Of a stretch of DNA of 64,000 nt, positions 9,142 to 19,317 are shown piece after piece. Both the position numbers and the translations under genes were made by a program. The stretch spans positions 1 to 64,000 of the forward strand of contig JAEUVF010000004.1 in assembly GCA_016787265.1 (NCBI GenBank). The letters are read 5' to 3'. The notes under the pieces were generated by a model. It was not told the origin of the DNA and searched no databases. It worked only from the letters and a program-made list of their open reading frames with translations. The DNA is from Flavipsychrobacter sp. GTDB taxonomy: Bacteria; Bacteroidota; Bacteroidia; Chitinophagales; Chitinophagaceae. Within the stretch, counting starts at the first letter, position 1. Every line of letters begins with the position of its first letter.

Positions 9142-10959
9142 ATGAAAATGCAAAATAAAATAACAGCTATCCTGCTCGTAATGCTTTCCGTGGGACTGAT
9201 CTTCTCTTCCTGTAAAAAAGGATTGGATTATGAAAATACCAACTCGATTGTTCCTGATAATGTATGGAAAGATCCTGCCATGATCAGAGCATTTCTGAAT
9301 GATATTTATGGGGGACAAATGCCCGGCTGGCCATTTAATGGAGGGGCAACCGATGAAGGAATCTCTACTGCCAAGAGTTTAGGAAATTACCAGCGTGGAA
9401 TCATATCAGTGGATGCTACCACATCTGCGCTTAACTATACCTATATAGACCGGGTTAATTATTTTCTGGATGAAATGGAGGTATTGCCGGCAGCAGTATT
9501 ACCAGAGGCAGAAAAGAATCAATATATAGGAGAAGCGAAATTCTGGAGAGCCTGGTCCTATTGGAACATGGTTAACAACCTTGGCGGAGTGCCACTTATT
9601 CTGCATAAGCAGGATGGGGCGGATGTTCAGGGGCTCTTTAAGCCTCGTAACAAGACATCGGAATGCATTGCTCAGATAGTTAAAGATCTGGATAGTGCGA
9701 TACTTTTACTGCCTGGAATATACCCCAATGCAGCAACAGATTATGGAAGGATTACAAAATTGGCAGCAATGGGAATGAAGGGCCGTGTTTTGCTAAGTTA
9801 TGCCAGTCCCTTGTTTAATCCGACCAACAATCAGGATCGTTGGCAGGCTGCTTATGATGCCTGTAAAGCAGCCGTTGATTATGGGATTTCTCAGGGATAT
9901 CAGCTGCATCCTGAATTTCGCAAGATCTGGCACCAGGAAAAAAATAAGGAAGTGGTAATGGTAAATCAATTTTTCAATCCTGGCCATGCTGTGAATTTTA
10001 ATGTAATCCGTCCGGAACCAATAACAAAAGATGCATCCAATAACAATCAGCCATTGTTATCACTGCTGCTGGCATTTCCCAAAAGAGATGGATCTGCTAT
10101 GCAATTTGACAAGAATCAGCTTTCGGATCCTGCATACAATGAACAGTTTCTGACTGATTTTTATACCAACCGCGATGACCGCTTTTATACAACTGTATTT
10201 TTTGGAGGAACTCCGTATCCGACACCTGATGAAGTATCCCCTGTTTATATTAAGGGAAACAGCTTTTGGAACGTATGGAGATGGAATGCAGCCACCAATA
10301 GCTATAGCAATCTGCTTAGCACCATCCATGGGTCAATGCCTGGAAACCCGGGAATAACCGGATTTTTTCAACGGAAGGGATTGGATACAACAGTAACGGC
10401 TGCAATCGTAAACCAGGGACAAACAGACTGGATTGAAATGAGGTTTGCTGAATTATTGATGAATTACGGAGAAGCAGCAAACGAACTTGGCAAAACCAAT
10501 GAAGCCGTTCAGATATTGAAAGATATACGCAAAAGAGCTGGTATAACTGCGGGTGCTGATGGTAGTTATGGTGTCACTGCTACTTCAACTGGTGATATCA
10601 GGGAATTGTATATTAAGGAAAGACAGGCCGAATTCGCTTTTGAGAATAAACGTTTTGGAGATCTCCGCCGTTGGAAACGTTTTGATATCCTGAATAACCA
10701 GGGGGCTCGTCATGGATTGTACATTACGCTGAAAGAAGGAGCCTCCTTACCTACACCATCCGATAATATTCTAACTGAATCTGTACGGTCAAAATTTGAA
10801 GCTCATTACATAGACAACCTTGACGGTGATGAGACCTTTAAGTTTAATTTTGATCTGAATCATTGGTTTTACGCTATTCCTCCAGGCCAGATTTCCCAGT
10901 CCAAAAATGTTCTTGAGCAAAATAAGGAATGGGGTGGGAGTTTTGATCCTTTACAATAA
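9142..10959 (+). CDS. SusD/RagB-family nutrient-binding lipoprotein
   Basis: 605 residues with a lipoprotein signal (cleavage before the Cys of FSSC near residue 24). The central TPR-like helices (for example IGEAKFWRAWSYWNMVNNLGGVPL) and the C-terminal segment (LYIKERQAEFAFENKRFGDLRRWKRF) are diagnostic of SusD. It sits on the cell surface, binds glycan and forms a complex with the SusC pore encoded just upstream. An alternative start two codons later (MQNK) is possible. Confidence 0.95.
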   Translation: MKMQNKITAILLVMLSVGLIFSSCKKGLDYENTNSIVPDNVWKDPAMIRAFLNDIYGGQMPGWPFNGGATDEGISTAKSLGNYQRGIISVDATTSALNYTYIDRVNYFLDEMEVLPAAVLPEAEKNQYIGEAKFWRAWSYWNMVNNLGGVPLILHKQDGADVQGLFKPRNKTSECIAQIVKDLDSAILLLPGIYPNAATDYGRITKLAAMGMKGRVLLSYASPLFNPTNNQDRWQAAYDACKAAVDYGISQGYQLHPEFRKIWHQEKNKEVVMVNQFFNPGHAVNFNVIRPEPITKDASNNNQPLLSLLLAFPKRDGSAMQFDKNQLSDPAYNEQFLTDFYTNRDDRFYTTVFFGGTPYPTPDEVSPVYIKGNSFWNVWRWNAATNSYSNLLSTIHGSMPGNPGITGFFQRKGLDTTVTAAIVNQGQTDWIEMRFAELLMNYGEAANELGKTNEAVQILKDIRKRAGITAGADGSYGVTATSTGDIRELYIKERQAEFAFENKRFGDLRRWKRFDILNNQGARHGLYITLKEGASLPTPSDNILTESVRSKFEAHYIDNLDGDETFKFNFDLNHWFYAIPPGQISQSKNVLEQNKEWGGSFDPLQ

Positions 10960-10993
10960 GAGAATAGAATATAATAGTTAAAAATCGCACCTG

Positions 10994-13249
10994 ATGATAA
11001 GAAGATTGGCTTGTTTGATTGCTTTATTGGTGGCCTTCCATTACAGTAATGCTCAATGGAATTTTTCGACGGATTACTTTAGCATACATGTAAATAACAA
11101 GGGTTTTATTACCAGTATGAAAAATCGTACGGTAAAACCGGCACGTGAATTTAGTCCGGCTGATAAACCATCCCCCTTGATGTTGATTTATGATGGAACC
11201 AAAAAGCAGTACCATCAACCAGTCAAAGCTTCTTATCATCCAGGAACGAAACAGTTTAAGATATCCTATGAAAATGGTTCTGTAGCGGTCGTATTAATTG
11301 AAGCAAAAAAGAAGTATTTCCGACTAAAATTACTTTCCCTAACTCTGAAGGATGAAATTGAAGCCATTCAGTGGGGGGCATATGCAACCAATATTACCAA
11401 CCTGATGGGGGAAATAATTGGAGTTGCCAGAGATACCAGTGCTGCTATCAATTATGCGATTGGCTTATTGGCACTGGATGATAATACCCTGGGCGGATTG
11501 GCTACCACCATTGGAGACGCCGCACCGTTTCAGTACATTATTCATAGTCCGGATGCAAAACGATTTCCCTTACCCGATAGTTTAAGAGAGGGACAGGTAT
11601 TCAGTTTAGGAGGAAACGGAATCAGTGATGTGGCATTTTATGCGCATAAGGAACCCTGGTATCGAATTTTATACGGTGATGCTGCACAGGTGGATGAGAA
11701 AGGGCGGATATCAGTTTCTTATCAATCCAGAGACAGGTCCAAAGAACGGGAAGTCTTTTTTTCACTGATCCCGCATATGGAAGCAAATATTCCCAATCAT
11801 ATCCAGGTGCAGCCATTACCCGGAGTAGATTATATAGGTTCTTCTGTTGCTTTTTATGGAAGTCCAGATAGTATTGCCCTGATGGACGTAATTCAAACAA
11901 TTGTAAAGTCGGAGAAGCTGCCAATGCCAACCTTTAATGGAAAATGGGTAAAGGATCCATCCGGATTTGTGCCGGATGCCATGTCGGCCGGGAACTTAAA
12001 CGACAGTATAATATCCTATACAGAGCGACTTGGATTCAAAGCCATTAGTTTATATGACCAGGGCTTTTTACGTCCGGATAGAGGAAATGCAGGATTTATT
12101 GACGGAGCTGACTTCAACAAAAAACCAATCAGACGAACTGCCGGAAATTTATCCCATAAGGCATTTTCTGAATTAGCAGCAGCGAAAGGAATCATAATCG
12201 GAAGAACCACTATTACCAATTCACTGGCACCGGGAACAATGGATGCGAGTCCGGTTCCGAGTGACAGTTTATGTTATCAGCAAAAGAGAGTACTAGCGAA
12301 ATCCATAGGGATAGCGGATACCATCATTATAGTGGATGATCCTACTCACCTGGAAGAAATAGCCAGTTGGGAAGGACATTGTACCAACCTGAACATGATA
12401 AAAATCGGGAAAGAGTTGATTTATTACCTGGGGGTATCTGATCAACCACCATATCGGTTGCTAAATGTAAAACGGGGGTATTGGAATACAAAGCCTGCCA
12501 ATCATGCTGCAGGAGATAGCGTCTATAAATTACAGGTAACAGTAAATTATGGATACGATGGGTTGATCCCCAACATGCAATTGCAGGATAAGATAGGGGA
12601 ATATTACGCGGATGTATGTAAGCAAAACGGGCTAGCTTATTATGATTTTGACGGACAGGAGTTTTTATTTAATAATGGTCACGGGTACTATTCAACCAAA
12701 CGTTTTTTTAGAAAAATGTTTGAGCGCGGTTCCTCCATTGGTGTTCCTTATATACGATTCACCGGTGCTACATTATCAGAAGGATCCTGGCATTATCAAA
12801 GCATCTGGAATGTGGGAGGAGGAAAGAATTTATATGACGTGTCAACACGGGAATGGGGCAGTACAACCAGCCAAGGAAAGGATCTTCGGGATGTATCCTA
12901 TGCCAATTTTTATCCAGTGGGGATGGGAGGGAATTTTGCAATCGGAGCCAACTCTAAAGTGGAAGAATACGAACATATACAGGCTATTTCAGTTGGAGTT
13001 GGTACTACCTACAGCCTGATTCTGAATCAGAAAGAGGTAGAAAAATGTACGGAGAAAGAAGCCATTTTTACAGCAATACGAACCTGGGAGAAAGCAAGAG
13101 CAGCGGATGTGTTTTCCAGGTGGTTAAAGAATCAGTTAGCGGATCCGAAAAGAAGCTGGAGACTTGAACAGGGAAAGCAGGCGAACAGTTGGATATTGTA
13201 TGAGATGATCAGGGGTGAAAAAACAAATCCTATTCTGCTAAAAAAATAG
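10994..13249 (+). CDS. Large secreted protein of unknown family, possible glycoside hydrolase
   Basis: 751 residues with a Sec signal (cleavage after SNAQ). I do not recognise a named family. The N-terminal third looks beta-rich. The C-terminal half has barrel-like features with acidic motifs on strand ends, for example GLAYYDFDGQEF near residue 550, VPYIRFTGATLSEGSW near 590, and an Arg/Trp-rich region. The arrangement of a beta-sandwich plus a putative barrel with an Asp-rich strand end resembles retaining alpha-glycosidases, but that is inference. It is 34 bases downstream of susD and 12 upstream of another large secreted protein, so it probably acts on the glycan imported by the SusCD pair. 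Confidence 0.6.
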   Translation: MIRRLACLIALLVAFHYSNAQWNFSTDYFSIHVNNKGFITSMKNRTVKPAREFSPADKPSPLMLIYDGTKKQYHQPVKASYHPGTKQFKISYENGSVAVVLIEAKKKYFRLKLLSLTLKDEIEAIQWGAYATNITNLMGEIIGVARDTSAAINYAIGLLALDDNTLGGLATTIGDAAPFQYIIHSPDAKRFPLPDSLREGQVFSLGGNGISDVAFYAHKEPWYRILYGDAAQVDEKGRISVSYQSRDRSKEREVFFSLIPHMEANIPNHIQVQPLPGVDYIGSSVAFYGSPDSIALMDVIQTIVKSEKLPMPTFNGKWVKDPSGFVPDAMSAGNLNDSIISYTERLGFKAISLYDQGFLRPDRGNAGFIDGADFNKKPIRRTAGNLSHKAFSELAAAKGIIIGRTTITNSLAPGTMDASPVPSDSLCYQQKRVLAKSIGIADTIIIVDDPTHLEEIASWEGHCTNLNMIKIGKELIYYLGVSDQPPYRLLNVKRGYWNTKPANHAAGDSVYKLQVTVNYGYDGLIPNMQLQDKIGEYYADVCKQNGLAYYDFDGQEFLFNNGHGYYSTKRFFRKMFERGSSIGVPYIRFTGATLSEGSWHYQSIWNVGGGKNLYDVSTREWGSTTSQGKDLRDVSYANFYPVGMGGNFAIGANSKVEEYEHIQAISVGVGTTYSLILNQKEVEKCTEKEAIFTAIRTWEKARAADVFSRWLKNQLADPKRSWRLEQGKQANSWILYEMIRGEKTNPILLKK

Positions 13250-13261
13250 TGTAGAGAACTT

Positions 13262-15556
13262 ATGAGAGTAGGTAAAAGTTTAGTCCTGTTGTGCTGTGTG
13301 TTGATGATGCAGCAAGGGTTTTCACAGTCTTTTTCGGCAATTGATAAACACCTGGAGTCCATAGATGGGAGGATACAGGTAAGTGTTCAGAAATATATGG
13401 GCACTGACCTTATTGAAGAGCATACTGCCAACGCAGCACAGCCGAAATTGCCTCCAGGGTGGGAGATTGATTTGTCCGCCAGGCCTGTAAAAGGAGAACC
13501 TGCTGCGCTGGATATAATCGCGACGTTTAAATTAAAATCCGGAAATTCTCCTTCAACAGCAGTATCGGTTTCATTTGATTTTACGAGCTGGAGCCGGAGT
13601 AATTATACATTGGTACCTGCAATTGTATATAATGGGAATCGATACAAATCCATAGGAAATGGGTATAACCCGGATTATCCGGCCGATATGTATTATAATC
13701 CCAAAGTTCCTTTGACTATATCCAATAATCCCAGGTTGGAATTGAAGGACGGTGTTCCCTCTCTCATTGAATTGGAAACAGCGAATACAGCAACTCCATC
13801 CATGTGTTTTTATGCTCCGGGTAAGGGCCGGAAATTCCTGCTCTTTACCGATCAGCGATCTATCCATGGAAACCATGGATTAAGTATTCGGGAAAATGCA
13901 ACAAAAGATCAATGCCGGTTTTCTGTAACAGCTCCGGCTATGCGCAAAAGGGCTGCTGGATTTGGTGATTTTCATCCCAGTGGGGATAAAGCGCCGGATT
14001 GGAAGGTCGGAGATCAGCTAAGTCTGGTTATTCGGGTCTATGTTCAGAAGTCGGAAGGGATTCCGGATTTGCTAACTGCGTTTATGCAGTACCGTAAACG
14101 ATTATCTGGCGAAAATCAGCATAGAAACTGGTTGCCGATGAGTCATTTATCCCAGCTCTATGCAACCATTACCAGTGACAATTTCAGGACATACCCTGTG
14201 GGCAATTATTATTTACCGGAGAATAGCAAAGATTTTCAATTAGGTTGGGTAAGTGGAATGATCAATACTTATCCGATGCTGGCATTAAATGACAGTAAAG
14301 AGCGGAAGCGGGTATCGGAGGAGCTTGATTTTGTGGTGTCGAAAATGCAGGGGAAATCGGGCTATTTCTATGGAGGCATAACCTTAGACGGGAAAATCAA
14401 AGCGGAAAAGATGCATCCGGCATTTCCAGAACCACAGGCAATGGTTCGAAAAAATGCTGATGTGTTGTTCTGGTTGATAAAACATTTGCGGCTGTTGAAA
14501 GCACAGCAGCATTCGGATGAAATTCGAAAGGAATGGGAATTGGCAGCCTATAAATTGGCGGAGGCGTTTATTCATACCTGGAAGACAGATGGAGAATTTG
14601 GCCAATACATTGCGCCGGGAACAGGCAGGATTGCGGTATATAATTCAACTGCCGGTGCAATGGTGCCTGCAGGATTAGCCCTGGCAGGGGATTATTTTAA
14701 GAAAACCGAATGGCTGGAAATTGCCAAAGCATCGGCTGCTTATTATTATGAACGGGATGTGGCAGGGCAGGGATTGACAGGTGGCGATTGTGGTGATATT
14801 TCCATGGATGCGAATTCGGAATCTGCATTTGGATTTTTGGAATCACTGATGACCCTTTATCAGGTAACGGGAGATCGAAGCTGGTTGCTGAAAGCGGAAG
14901 TACAGGCGGCGTTGTGTGCAACCTGGACGATATCTTATGATCCTTATTTCCCTCCCAATAGTCAGATTGGAAAATTAGGCAGTCGAATGGCAGGTGCTGT
15001 TTGGGCAAGTATCCAGAATAAACATGCGGCACCTGGTATCTGTACATCTTCCGGTGATTATCTCTTTAAATTGTTTAGAGCTAGCGGGAATACATTGTAT
15101 GCGGATTTGATTCGGGATATCCGGCATGCGCATGCTGAAGCGGTGAATATTCCCCCTGATCATATTACAACGGATAATTTGCCCGGGAGCAGTATGGAAC
15201 GGATACAGCCGAGTGATGCTGAGGGAAGAGGCAGTATAGGAAATTATATCAGAACCAGGAATTCCTGGACAGAAACGAATGGTGCCCTGATGGCATTTGA
15301 GTTACCGGGTATTTATGTACAACCGGATAAAAAACTCGTGCGTGTTTTTGACCATGTTGAAGTTCGGGTACTAAAAAGCAGAAGAAATAAGATGACGCTT
15401 GCAGTTAAAAACCCCACCAAATGGGAGGCAACAGTAGCTGTATTCTCTGAAAAAAGTAAAGAATCAAAACGTCCGTTGGCAACTGCAGCATTTTTAAACT
15501 GGAAAAAAATCAGGGTTCCTGCGGGTGGAGAGGTTGTTTTGGAGGTGGGGGAGTGA
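13262..15556 (+). CDS. Large secreted protein, probable (alpha/alpha)-toroid carbohydrate-active enzyme
   Basis: 764 residues with a Sec signal (cleavage near GFSQ). The N-terminal part (about 40-260) is beta-rich. The middle and C-terminal part (about 290-690) has repeated helical hairpins rich in aromatic and acidic residues (WVSGMINTYPMLAL, ADVLFWLIKHLRLLK, AAYYYERDVAGQGLTGGDCGDISMD, ESAFGFLESLMTLYQVTGD), as in six-hairpin glycosidases and polysaccharide lyases. A short beta domain closes the protein. No known family signature is certain. It is the last gene of the SusCD cluster and probably degrades the same glycan as its neighbour. Confidence 0.6.
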   Translation: MRVGKSLVLLCCVLMMQQGFSQSFSAIDKHLESIDGRIQVSVQKYMGTDLIEEHTANAAQPKLPPGWEIDLSARPVKGEPAALDIIATFKLKSGNSPSTAVSVSFDFTSWSRSNYTLVPAIVYNGNRYKSIGNGYNPDYPADMYYNPKVPLTISNNPRLELKDGVPSLIELETANTATPSMCFYAPGKGRKFLLFTDQRSIHGNHGLSIRENATKDQCRFSVTAPAMRKRAAGFGDFHPSGDKAPDWKVGDQLSLVIRVYVQKSEGIPDLLTAFMQYRKRLSGENQHRNWLPMSHLSQLYATITSDNFRTYPVGNYYLPENSKDFQLGWVSGMINTYPMLALNDSKERKRVSEELDFVVSKMQGKSGYFYGGITLDGKIKAEKMHPAFPEPQAMVRKNADVLFWLIKHLRLLKAQQHSDEIRKEWELAAYKLAEAFIHTWKTDGEFGQYIAPGTGRIAVYNSTAGAMVPAGLALAGDYFKKTEWLEIAKASAAYYYERDVAGQGLTGGDCGDISMDANSESAFGFLESLMTLYQVTGDRSWLLKAEVQAALCATWTISYDPYFPPNSQIGKLGSRMAGAVWASIQNKHAAPGICTSSGDYLFKLFRASGNTLYADLIRDIRHAHAEAVNIPPDHITTDNLPGSSMERIQPSDAEGRGSIGNYIRTRNSWTETNGALMAFELPGIYVQPDKKLVRVFDHVEVRVLKSRRNKMTLAVKNPTKWEATVAVFSEKSKESKRPLATAAFLNWKKIRVPAGGEVVLEVGE

Positions 15557-15629
15557 TAGGGCGTGAAAATTTGAAATCTCATTGGATGGTAGTATATTCC
15601 TGTGACGCAAGTAGCCAACATTGTTCCAA

Positions 15630-16469
15630 ATGACAAGATGCTTACTTTTCTTCCTTTTTCTGTTTTGTCTGCTATCGGGTAGTTCTCAGGTGATTAATTA
15701 TGGGAACAATCCTCATGCCGGAAAATACCTGCGTGTAGATGACGCTACCTTGTATTATGAGGTGTATGGTACTGGCAGACCCTTGCTATTGTTACATGGC
15801 GATACCTTTGGCTATATCTCTGAATTTGAACAATACATTCCTATTTTGGCCAAAGAGTTTAAAGTTATTATTCCTGCTATGCGTGGTCACGGTAAATCTG
15901 AAATAGGAACAAAGAAGTATTCCTATAAATTATTTGCCGAGGATGTACTGGCTATTCTGCATAAGGAAAGCATAGATAAGGTTGCAGTTATGGGTTTCAG
16001 CGCGGGGGCTACTACTGCGTACTATCTGGCAGCTCATTATCCGGAAAGTATTAAAAAGGCGGTTGTTCTGGCTGGGGCCATTGATACATCCTGTTATCGA
16101 CCAGGGGTAATTGAAGATTTGAAGAATAAAACAGGAGATGATTATGAAAAAATGCTTCCTGAATTGGTGCTGGAGCGTAAGAAATTGATGCCTAAACCTA
16201 ATAGCTACAATGAGCTGATCCAAAAGCTGAAAGATGCCTGGTTGCAACCTGTATATGTTGAAGAGGTAAAGTTGAAAGAGGTTAAGTGTCCGGTTCTGAT
16301 TGTTGGTGGGGATCGGGACGAATATATGGCAGTTGAAAGTTTCGTTCGGATCCAGCAACTGATTCCGGCTTCCCAATTGGCCATCCTGCCGAATTGTAAT
16401 CATGTTGGATTGTTATTTTATCCTGAGATGGTTAATTTAATGGTGCTTCCTTTTCTACTTAAGGAATAA
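15630..16469 (+). CDS. Secreted alpha/beta hydrolase
   Basis: About 279 residues with an N-terminal signal (LLFFLFLFCLLSGSSQ). The alpha/beta-hydrolase elements are in order: an oxyanion-type LLLHGD motif, nucleophile Ser in the GFSAG elbow, an acid in VGGDRDEY, and the catalytic His in NCNHVG near the C-terminus. It is probably an esterase or peptidase-like hydrolase in the periplasm. TTG 15621 is an upstream alternative start. Its stop overlaps a possible ATG of the next gene by one base, so the two hydrolases are likely coupled. The substrate is unknown; deacylation of the glycan handled upstream would fit. Confidence 0.75.
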   Translation: MTRCLLFFLFLFCLLSGSSQVINYGNNPHAGKYLRVDDATLYYEVYGTGRPLLLLHGDTFGYISEFEQYIPILAKEFKVIIPAMRGHGKSEIGTKKYSYKLFAEDVLAILHKESIDKVAVMGFSAGATTAYYLAAHYPESIKKAVVLAGAIDTSCYRPGVIEDLKNKTGDDYEKMLPELVLERKKLMPKPNSYNELIQKLKDAWLQPVYVEEVKLKEVKCPVLIVGGDRDEYMAVESFVRIQQLIPASQLAILPNCNHVGLLFYPEMVNLMVLPFLLKE

Positions 16470-16510
16470 TGGGCCTAAATTTATCAATAATATTGTTGAA
16501 AGCTATACAA

Positions 16511-17230
16511 ATGCGAAAGGTTGCTTTCTTACTACTTTTTTTATTGCCAGCGATGTTGATTGCTCAACCTAAGTCAGCCTCCCTGCCTGGTATAAAAGAG
16601 TACCTGAAACCCATTAAGGAAGAACTTATAAAGGAGTGGCCGAATAACCGTACTGTTAATCTGGTTTTCCATGGCCACAGTGTTCCGTCCGGGTATTTTA
16701 AAACTCCGGTTGTAAATACGATGGATGCGTATCCTTATCAGGTGTTGCGGTTATTAAAGGAGAAATATCCCTATGCGGTAATTAATGTGATCAATACCGC
16801 CATTGGTGGTGAAAATGCTCAGAGTGGACAAAAGCGTTTTGAGACTGACGTACTTTGTCATAAACCGGATGTGCTGTTCATCGATTATGCGCTAAATGAT
16901 CGCGGCCTCGGACTGGATGCAGCGAAAACCGCCTGGGAGAAAATGATTGTTCAGGCCCAAAAAAGAGGAATAAAAATTATTCTTTTGACACCCTCCCCCG
17001 ATCTTTCGGTTGATCTATTGGATCCTAATACCGATTTGGAGCAACATTCGAAACAGATTAGATCACTTGCGAATAAATACCAACTCGGACTCATTGACAG
17101 CTATGCTCAATTCCGGGATATTAAAGCTGCTGGTGGCAACATCGAGGATTATATGTCACAGATTAATCATCCGAATGCAAATGGACATGCTGTAATTGCG
17201 AAAGAAATACTGAAGTATTTTATTGATTGA
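16511..17230 (+). CDS. SGNH/GDSL-type secreted esterase
   Basis: About 239 residues. The start at 16511 gives a clean signal peptide (MRKVAFLLLFLLPAMLIAQ), while ATG 16469 overlaps the previous stop and would put 14 extra residues before it. SGNH blocks are visible: Ser in FHGHSVPSG (block I, with GHS in place of the usual GDS), Gly in IGGEN (II), Asn in YALND (III), and the HPNANGH motif with the catalytic His (V). It is likely a carbohydrate esterase, and the gene sits right after the alpha/beta hydrolase. It converges with the S41 protease gene. Confidence 0.8.
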   Translation: MRKVAFLLLFLLPAMLIAQPKSASLPGIKEYLKPIKEELIKEWPNNRTVNLVFHGHSVPSGYFKTPVVNTMDAYPYQVLRLLKEKYPYAVINVINTAIGGENAQSGQKRFETDVLCHKPDVLFIDYALNDRGLGLDAAKTAWEKMIVQAQKRGIKIILLTPSPDLSVDLLDPNTDLEQHSKQIRSLANKYQLGLIDSYAQFRDIKAAGGNIEDYMSQINHPNANGHAVIAKEILKYFID

Positions 17231-17231
17231 A

Positions 17232-18269
17232 TTATTTTATTAACCATTGTATCGGATCCTTAATTTCCGGTTTCAATTTCACATGCGGTGCAATTCCGGT
17301 TGGATCAACTGGGTAGTCGGGTAACCTGGCTGACCGGGTTGTAGGAACCGAAAAATACCAAAGTTTGGAGGGAGTAAAAACAAAGTTCAGATTTCCATAA
17401 TCGATGGCGCCGCCGCTATTACTATAGCCATAGATCCGGGTTTTTTTGCTCTGCCGGGCATTTAATAAAAATTGTTCTGTTGCACTGATACATTCCTTGT
17501 CCATAAGGATCGAAACTTTTTTAGGATAGTCTTTTATTTGATCCATCCGGATGGTATCAATCCGATTAGTGGCAAAGGGCACAAACTGGTTGGGGGCTTG
17601 TTTGCCGCGGGTAACGATATCGCGTATTTGATTCTTTGCATCTTCCGGAATGTATTCATTGGTTAATAATTCCTCAAAGAACCTGATATTGTTAGGGGAG
17701 CTCCAGAAGTCAGAATTGTATACCAGGATGGGGTTGGTATAGAGGTAAGGAAGCAGTGATGTAAACATGGCATCCCCTCCGCCTCCGTTTCCTCTTACAT
17801 CTATTATGAAATGCCGGGTCTTTTCTAGTTTTTCTTTGTTACTCAGCACCAGGCTGTCAAGGATCGGTTTGTAAGCCATATTGCAGGTTGGTACGGTGAA
17901 CAGGGCTGTTGAGTTTGGCTTGAAGCTCAGCGTTGGGGTAGGATCTTTTTGGGCGCTTTCTGTGGGCGTAGCTTCAACTGGGTTGATTTCAGAGGGTACA
18001 AGGAATACATGGCCGTTATCCAGGTAGTGGATCAGTTTTTTGAGTAGGCTATCACAGGCCCGGATATCCATTTTGCTGGAAGCTTGTTTTCTCAGGGAAT
18101 CGATATAGGACCGGTAGCCTGGGTTGCGGGCAGCAAAATCTCGCATGCCACTGTAATCGGCCAGGTAGGTATCCGCCATGAAGTTGAAATCCGATTGGCA
18201 GTCGCAGTCCTGGGCCTGGGTGGAGTAGGAAAGGCTTAGCGAAAATAGAAGAATAAATACTGTTTTCAC
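17232..18269 (-). CDS. S41-family (tail-specific/C-terminal processing) peptidase-like protein
   Basis: About 345 residues from a GTG start at 18269 that yields a good signal peptide (KTVFILLFSLSLSYSTQAQ). The ORF stays open upstream to ATG 18374, but the extra N-terminus is not signal-like. The S41 core is recognisable: the IDVRGNGGGG strand-turn, the nucleophile Ser in ECISATEQF, and a Lys/Tyr-containing loop (KKTRIYGYSNSGG) in the position of the general base Lys. No PDZ domain is evident between the N-terminal helical region and the catalytic domain, so it is a minimal form. Two bases separate it from the convergent esterase gene. Confidence 0.75.
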   Translation of the reverse strand: MKTVFILLFSLSLSYSTQAQDCDCQSDFNFMADTYLADYSGMRDFAARNPGYRSYIDSLRKQASSKMDIRACDSLLKKLIHYLDNGHVFLVPSEINPVEATPTESAQKDPTPTLSFKPNSTALFTVPTCNMAYKPILDSLVLSNKEKLEKTRHFIIDVRGNGGGGDAMFTSLLPYLYTNPILVYNSDFWSSPNNIRFFEELLTNEYIPEDAKNQIRDIVTRGKQAPNQFVPFATNRIDTIRMDQIKDYPKKVSILMDKECISATEQFLLNARQSKKTRIYGYSNSGGAIDYGNLNFVFTPSKLWYFSVPTTRSARLPDYPVDPTGIAPHVKLKPEIKDPIQWLIK

Positions 18270-18666
18270 GTAAAAATCAGATTTGCTGACTAAATTATAC
18301 AATGCGTAACAAAATTGATTTAAATAGTCTGATTGTACCTGGTATGGGTGCTGCAGGGCTAGTGTTGGGAACATTGCTGTTGGATATTGATAGTTTAGAT
18401 TTAGCCGGATTAAATCACCATTCAGTTCAGGCTGGGTTACTTAATCAATCAATTTGCTGGGAAACTTACACTTCAGACGACCTTTATTTGCGTTTTAGGG
18501 ATGTGAAATTGGATATGATTGGAGTGATAGGGGCAAATCACCGTTCTATTATATAAATTGCTTTTTTATTCAATCTGCAGAAAGGGTGGTTGTTGGGCAT
18601 TATACGATTCGCTGGTAAGGATACTATTATGCACACTGAAAGCTTTTTCTCTATAAATAAGATGGA
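18270..18666. other. Gene-poor stretch between divergent genes
   Basis: It should contain the promoters of the S41 peptidase (reverse) and the Crp/Fnr regulator (forward). A forward ORF of 84 codons (18302-18556) lies here but has no recognisable features and overlaps the open N-terminal extension of the peptidase. I see no clear operator or terminator. Confidence 0.45.
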
Positions 18667-19245
18667 ATGTTAACTAATGCATTCAGAAAGTATTTACAAC
18701 AGTTAACACCAATTTCTGACAAGGAATTTGATGATACTGTTGACTTTTTTAAAGAACAGGTATTGCAAAAGGGGGATTTTTTTGTAACAAGTGGTAAGGT
18801 TTGCCAACAAGTTGCTTTTATTAATTCTGGTACTTTTAGAGTTTTTTATTTGAATGAGAAGGGAGAGGATATAACATCTTGTTTTTGTACATCCAATAAC
18901 TTCACAACTTCCTATAAAAGTTTTATTCTTCAACAACCCTCCTCATTATCTATTCAGGCCATTGAAATGAGCGAAATATTAGTAATTGATTATGAAGGTT
19001 TACAGCATTTGTATTCTGGATATCTCACATGGCAAAAAATTGGAAGAGTATTAGCTGAAAAAGAGTATATCGTAATGGAACAATATGCATCTGTATTGAG
19101 TAATGAAACAGCAAAAGAAAAATATTTGCGTCTCCTAATGGAGCAGCCATGTATCATTCAAAAAGCTAAGGTAGAACATATTGCTAGCTATTTGGGAGTT
19201 ACAAGAAGAACGTTGTCGAGAATCAGAAGAGAAATATCAATTTAA
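18667..19245 (+). CDS. Crp/Fnr-family transcriptional regulator
   Basis: 192 residues. The N-terminal cyclic-nucleotide-binding-like beta-roll (about 25-115, with QKGDFFVTSGKVCQQVAFINSGTFRVFY) precedes a C-terminal winged helix with the recognition helix near VEHIASYLGVTRRTLSRIRREI. No cysteine cluster for an iron-sulphur centre is seen, and the phosphate-binding RxS motif of true CRP is not obvious, so the ligand is unknown. The gene is AT-rich, like the two membrane-protein genes after it. This type is common in Bacteroidota and often controls a neighbouring gene. Confidence 0.85.
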   Translation: MLTNAFRKYLQQLTPISDKEFDDTVDFFKEQVLQKGDFFVTSGKVCQQVAFINSGTFRVFYLNEKGEDITSCFCTSNNFTTSYKSFILQQPSSLSIQAIEMSEILVIDYEGLQHLYSGYLTWQKIGRVLAEKEYIVMEQYASVLSNETAKEKYLRLLMEQPCIIQKAKVEHIASYLGVTRRTLSRIRREISI

Positions 19246-19317
19246 TCAATTGAGGACATTTGTCCTTTATTTTATTGCGGAATCGCAGGAATTTGGTAAG
19301 TATTAATTCCTCTCATT

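Noticed and set aside
18270..18374. N-terminal extension of the S41 peptidase to ATG 18374
   Set aside because: The GTG at 18269 gives a clean signal peptide directly; the extension is not signal-like and would bury it.
18302..18556. 84-codon forward ORF between the S41 peptidase and Crp/Fnr genes
   Set aside because: No recognisable features, no signal or membrane pattern, and it lies in the promoter region of two divergent genes.
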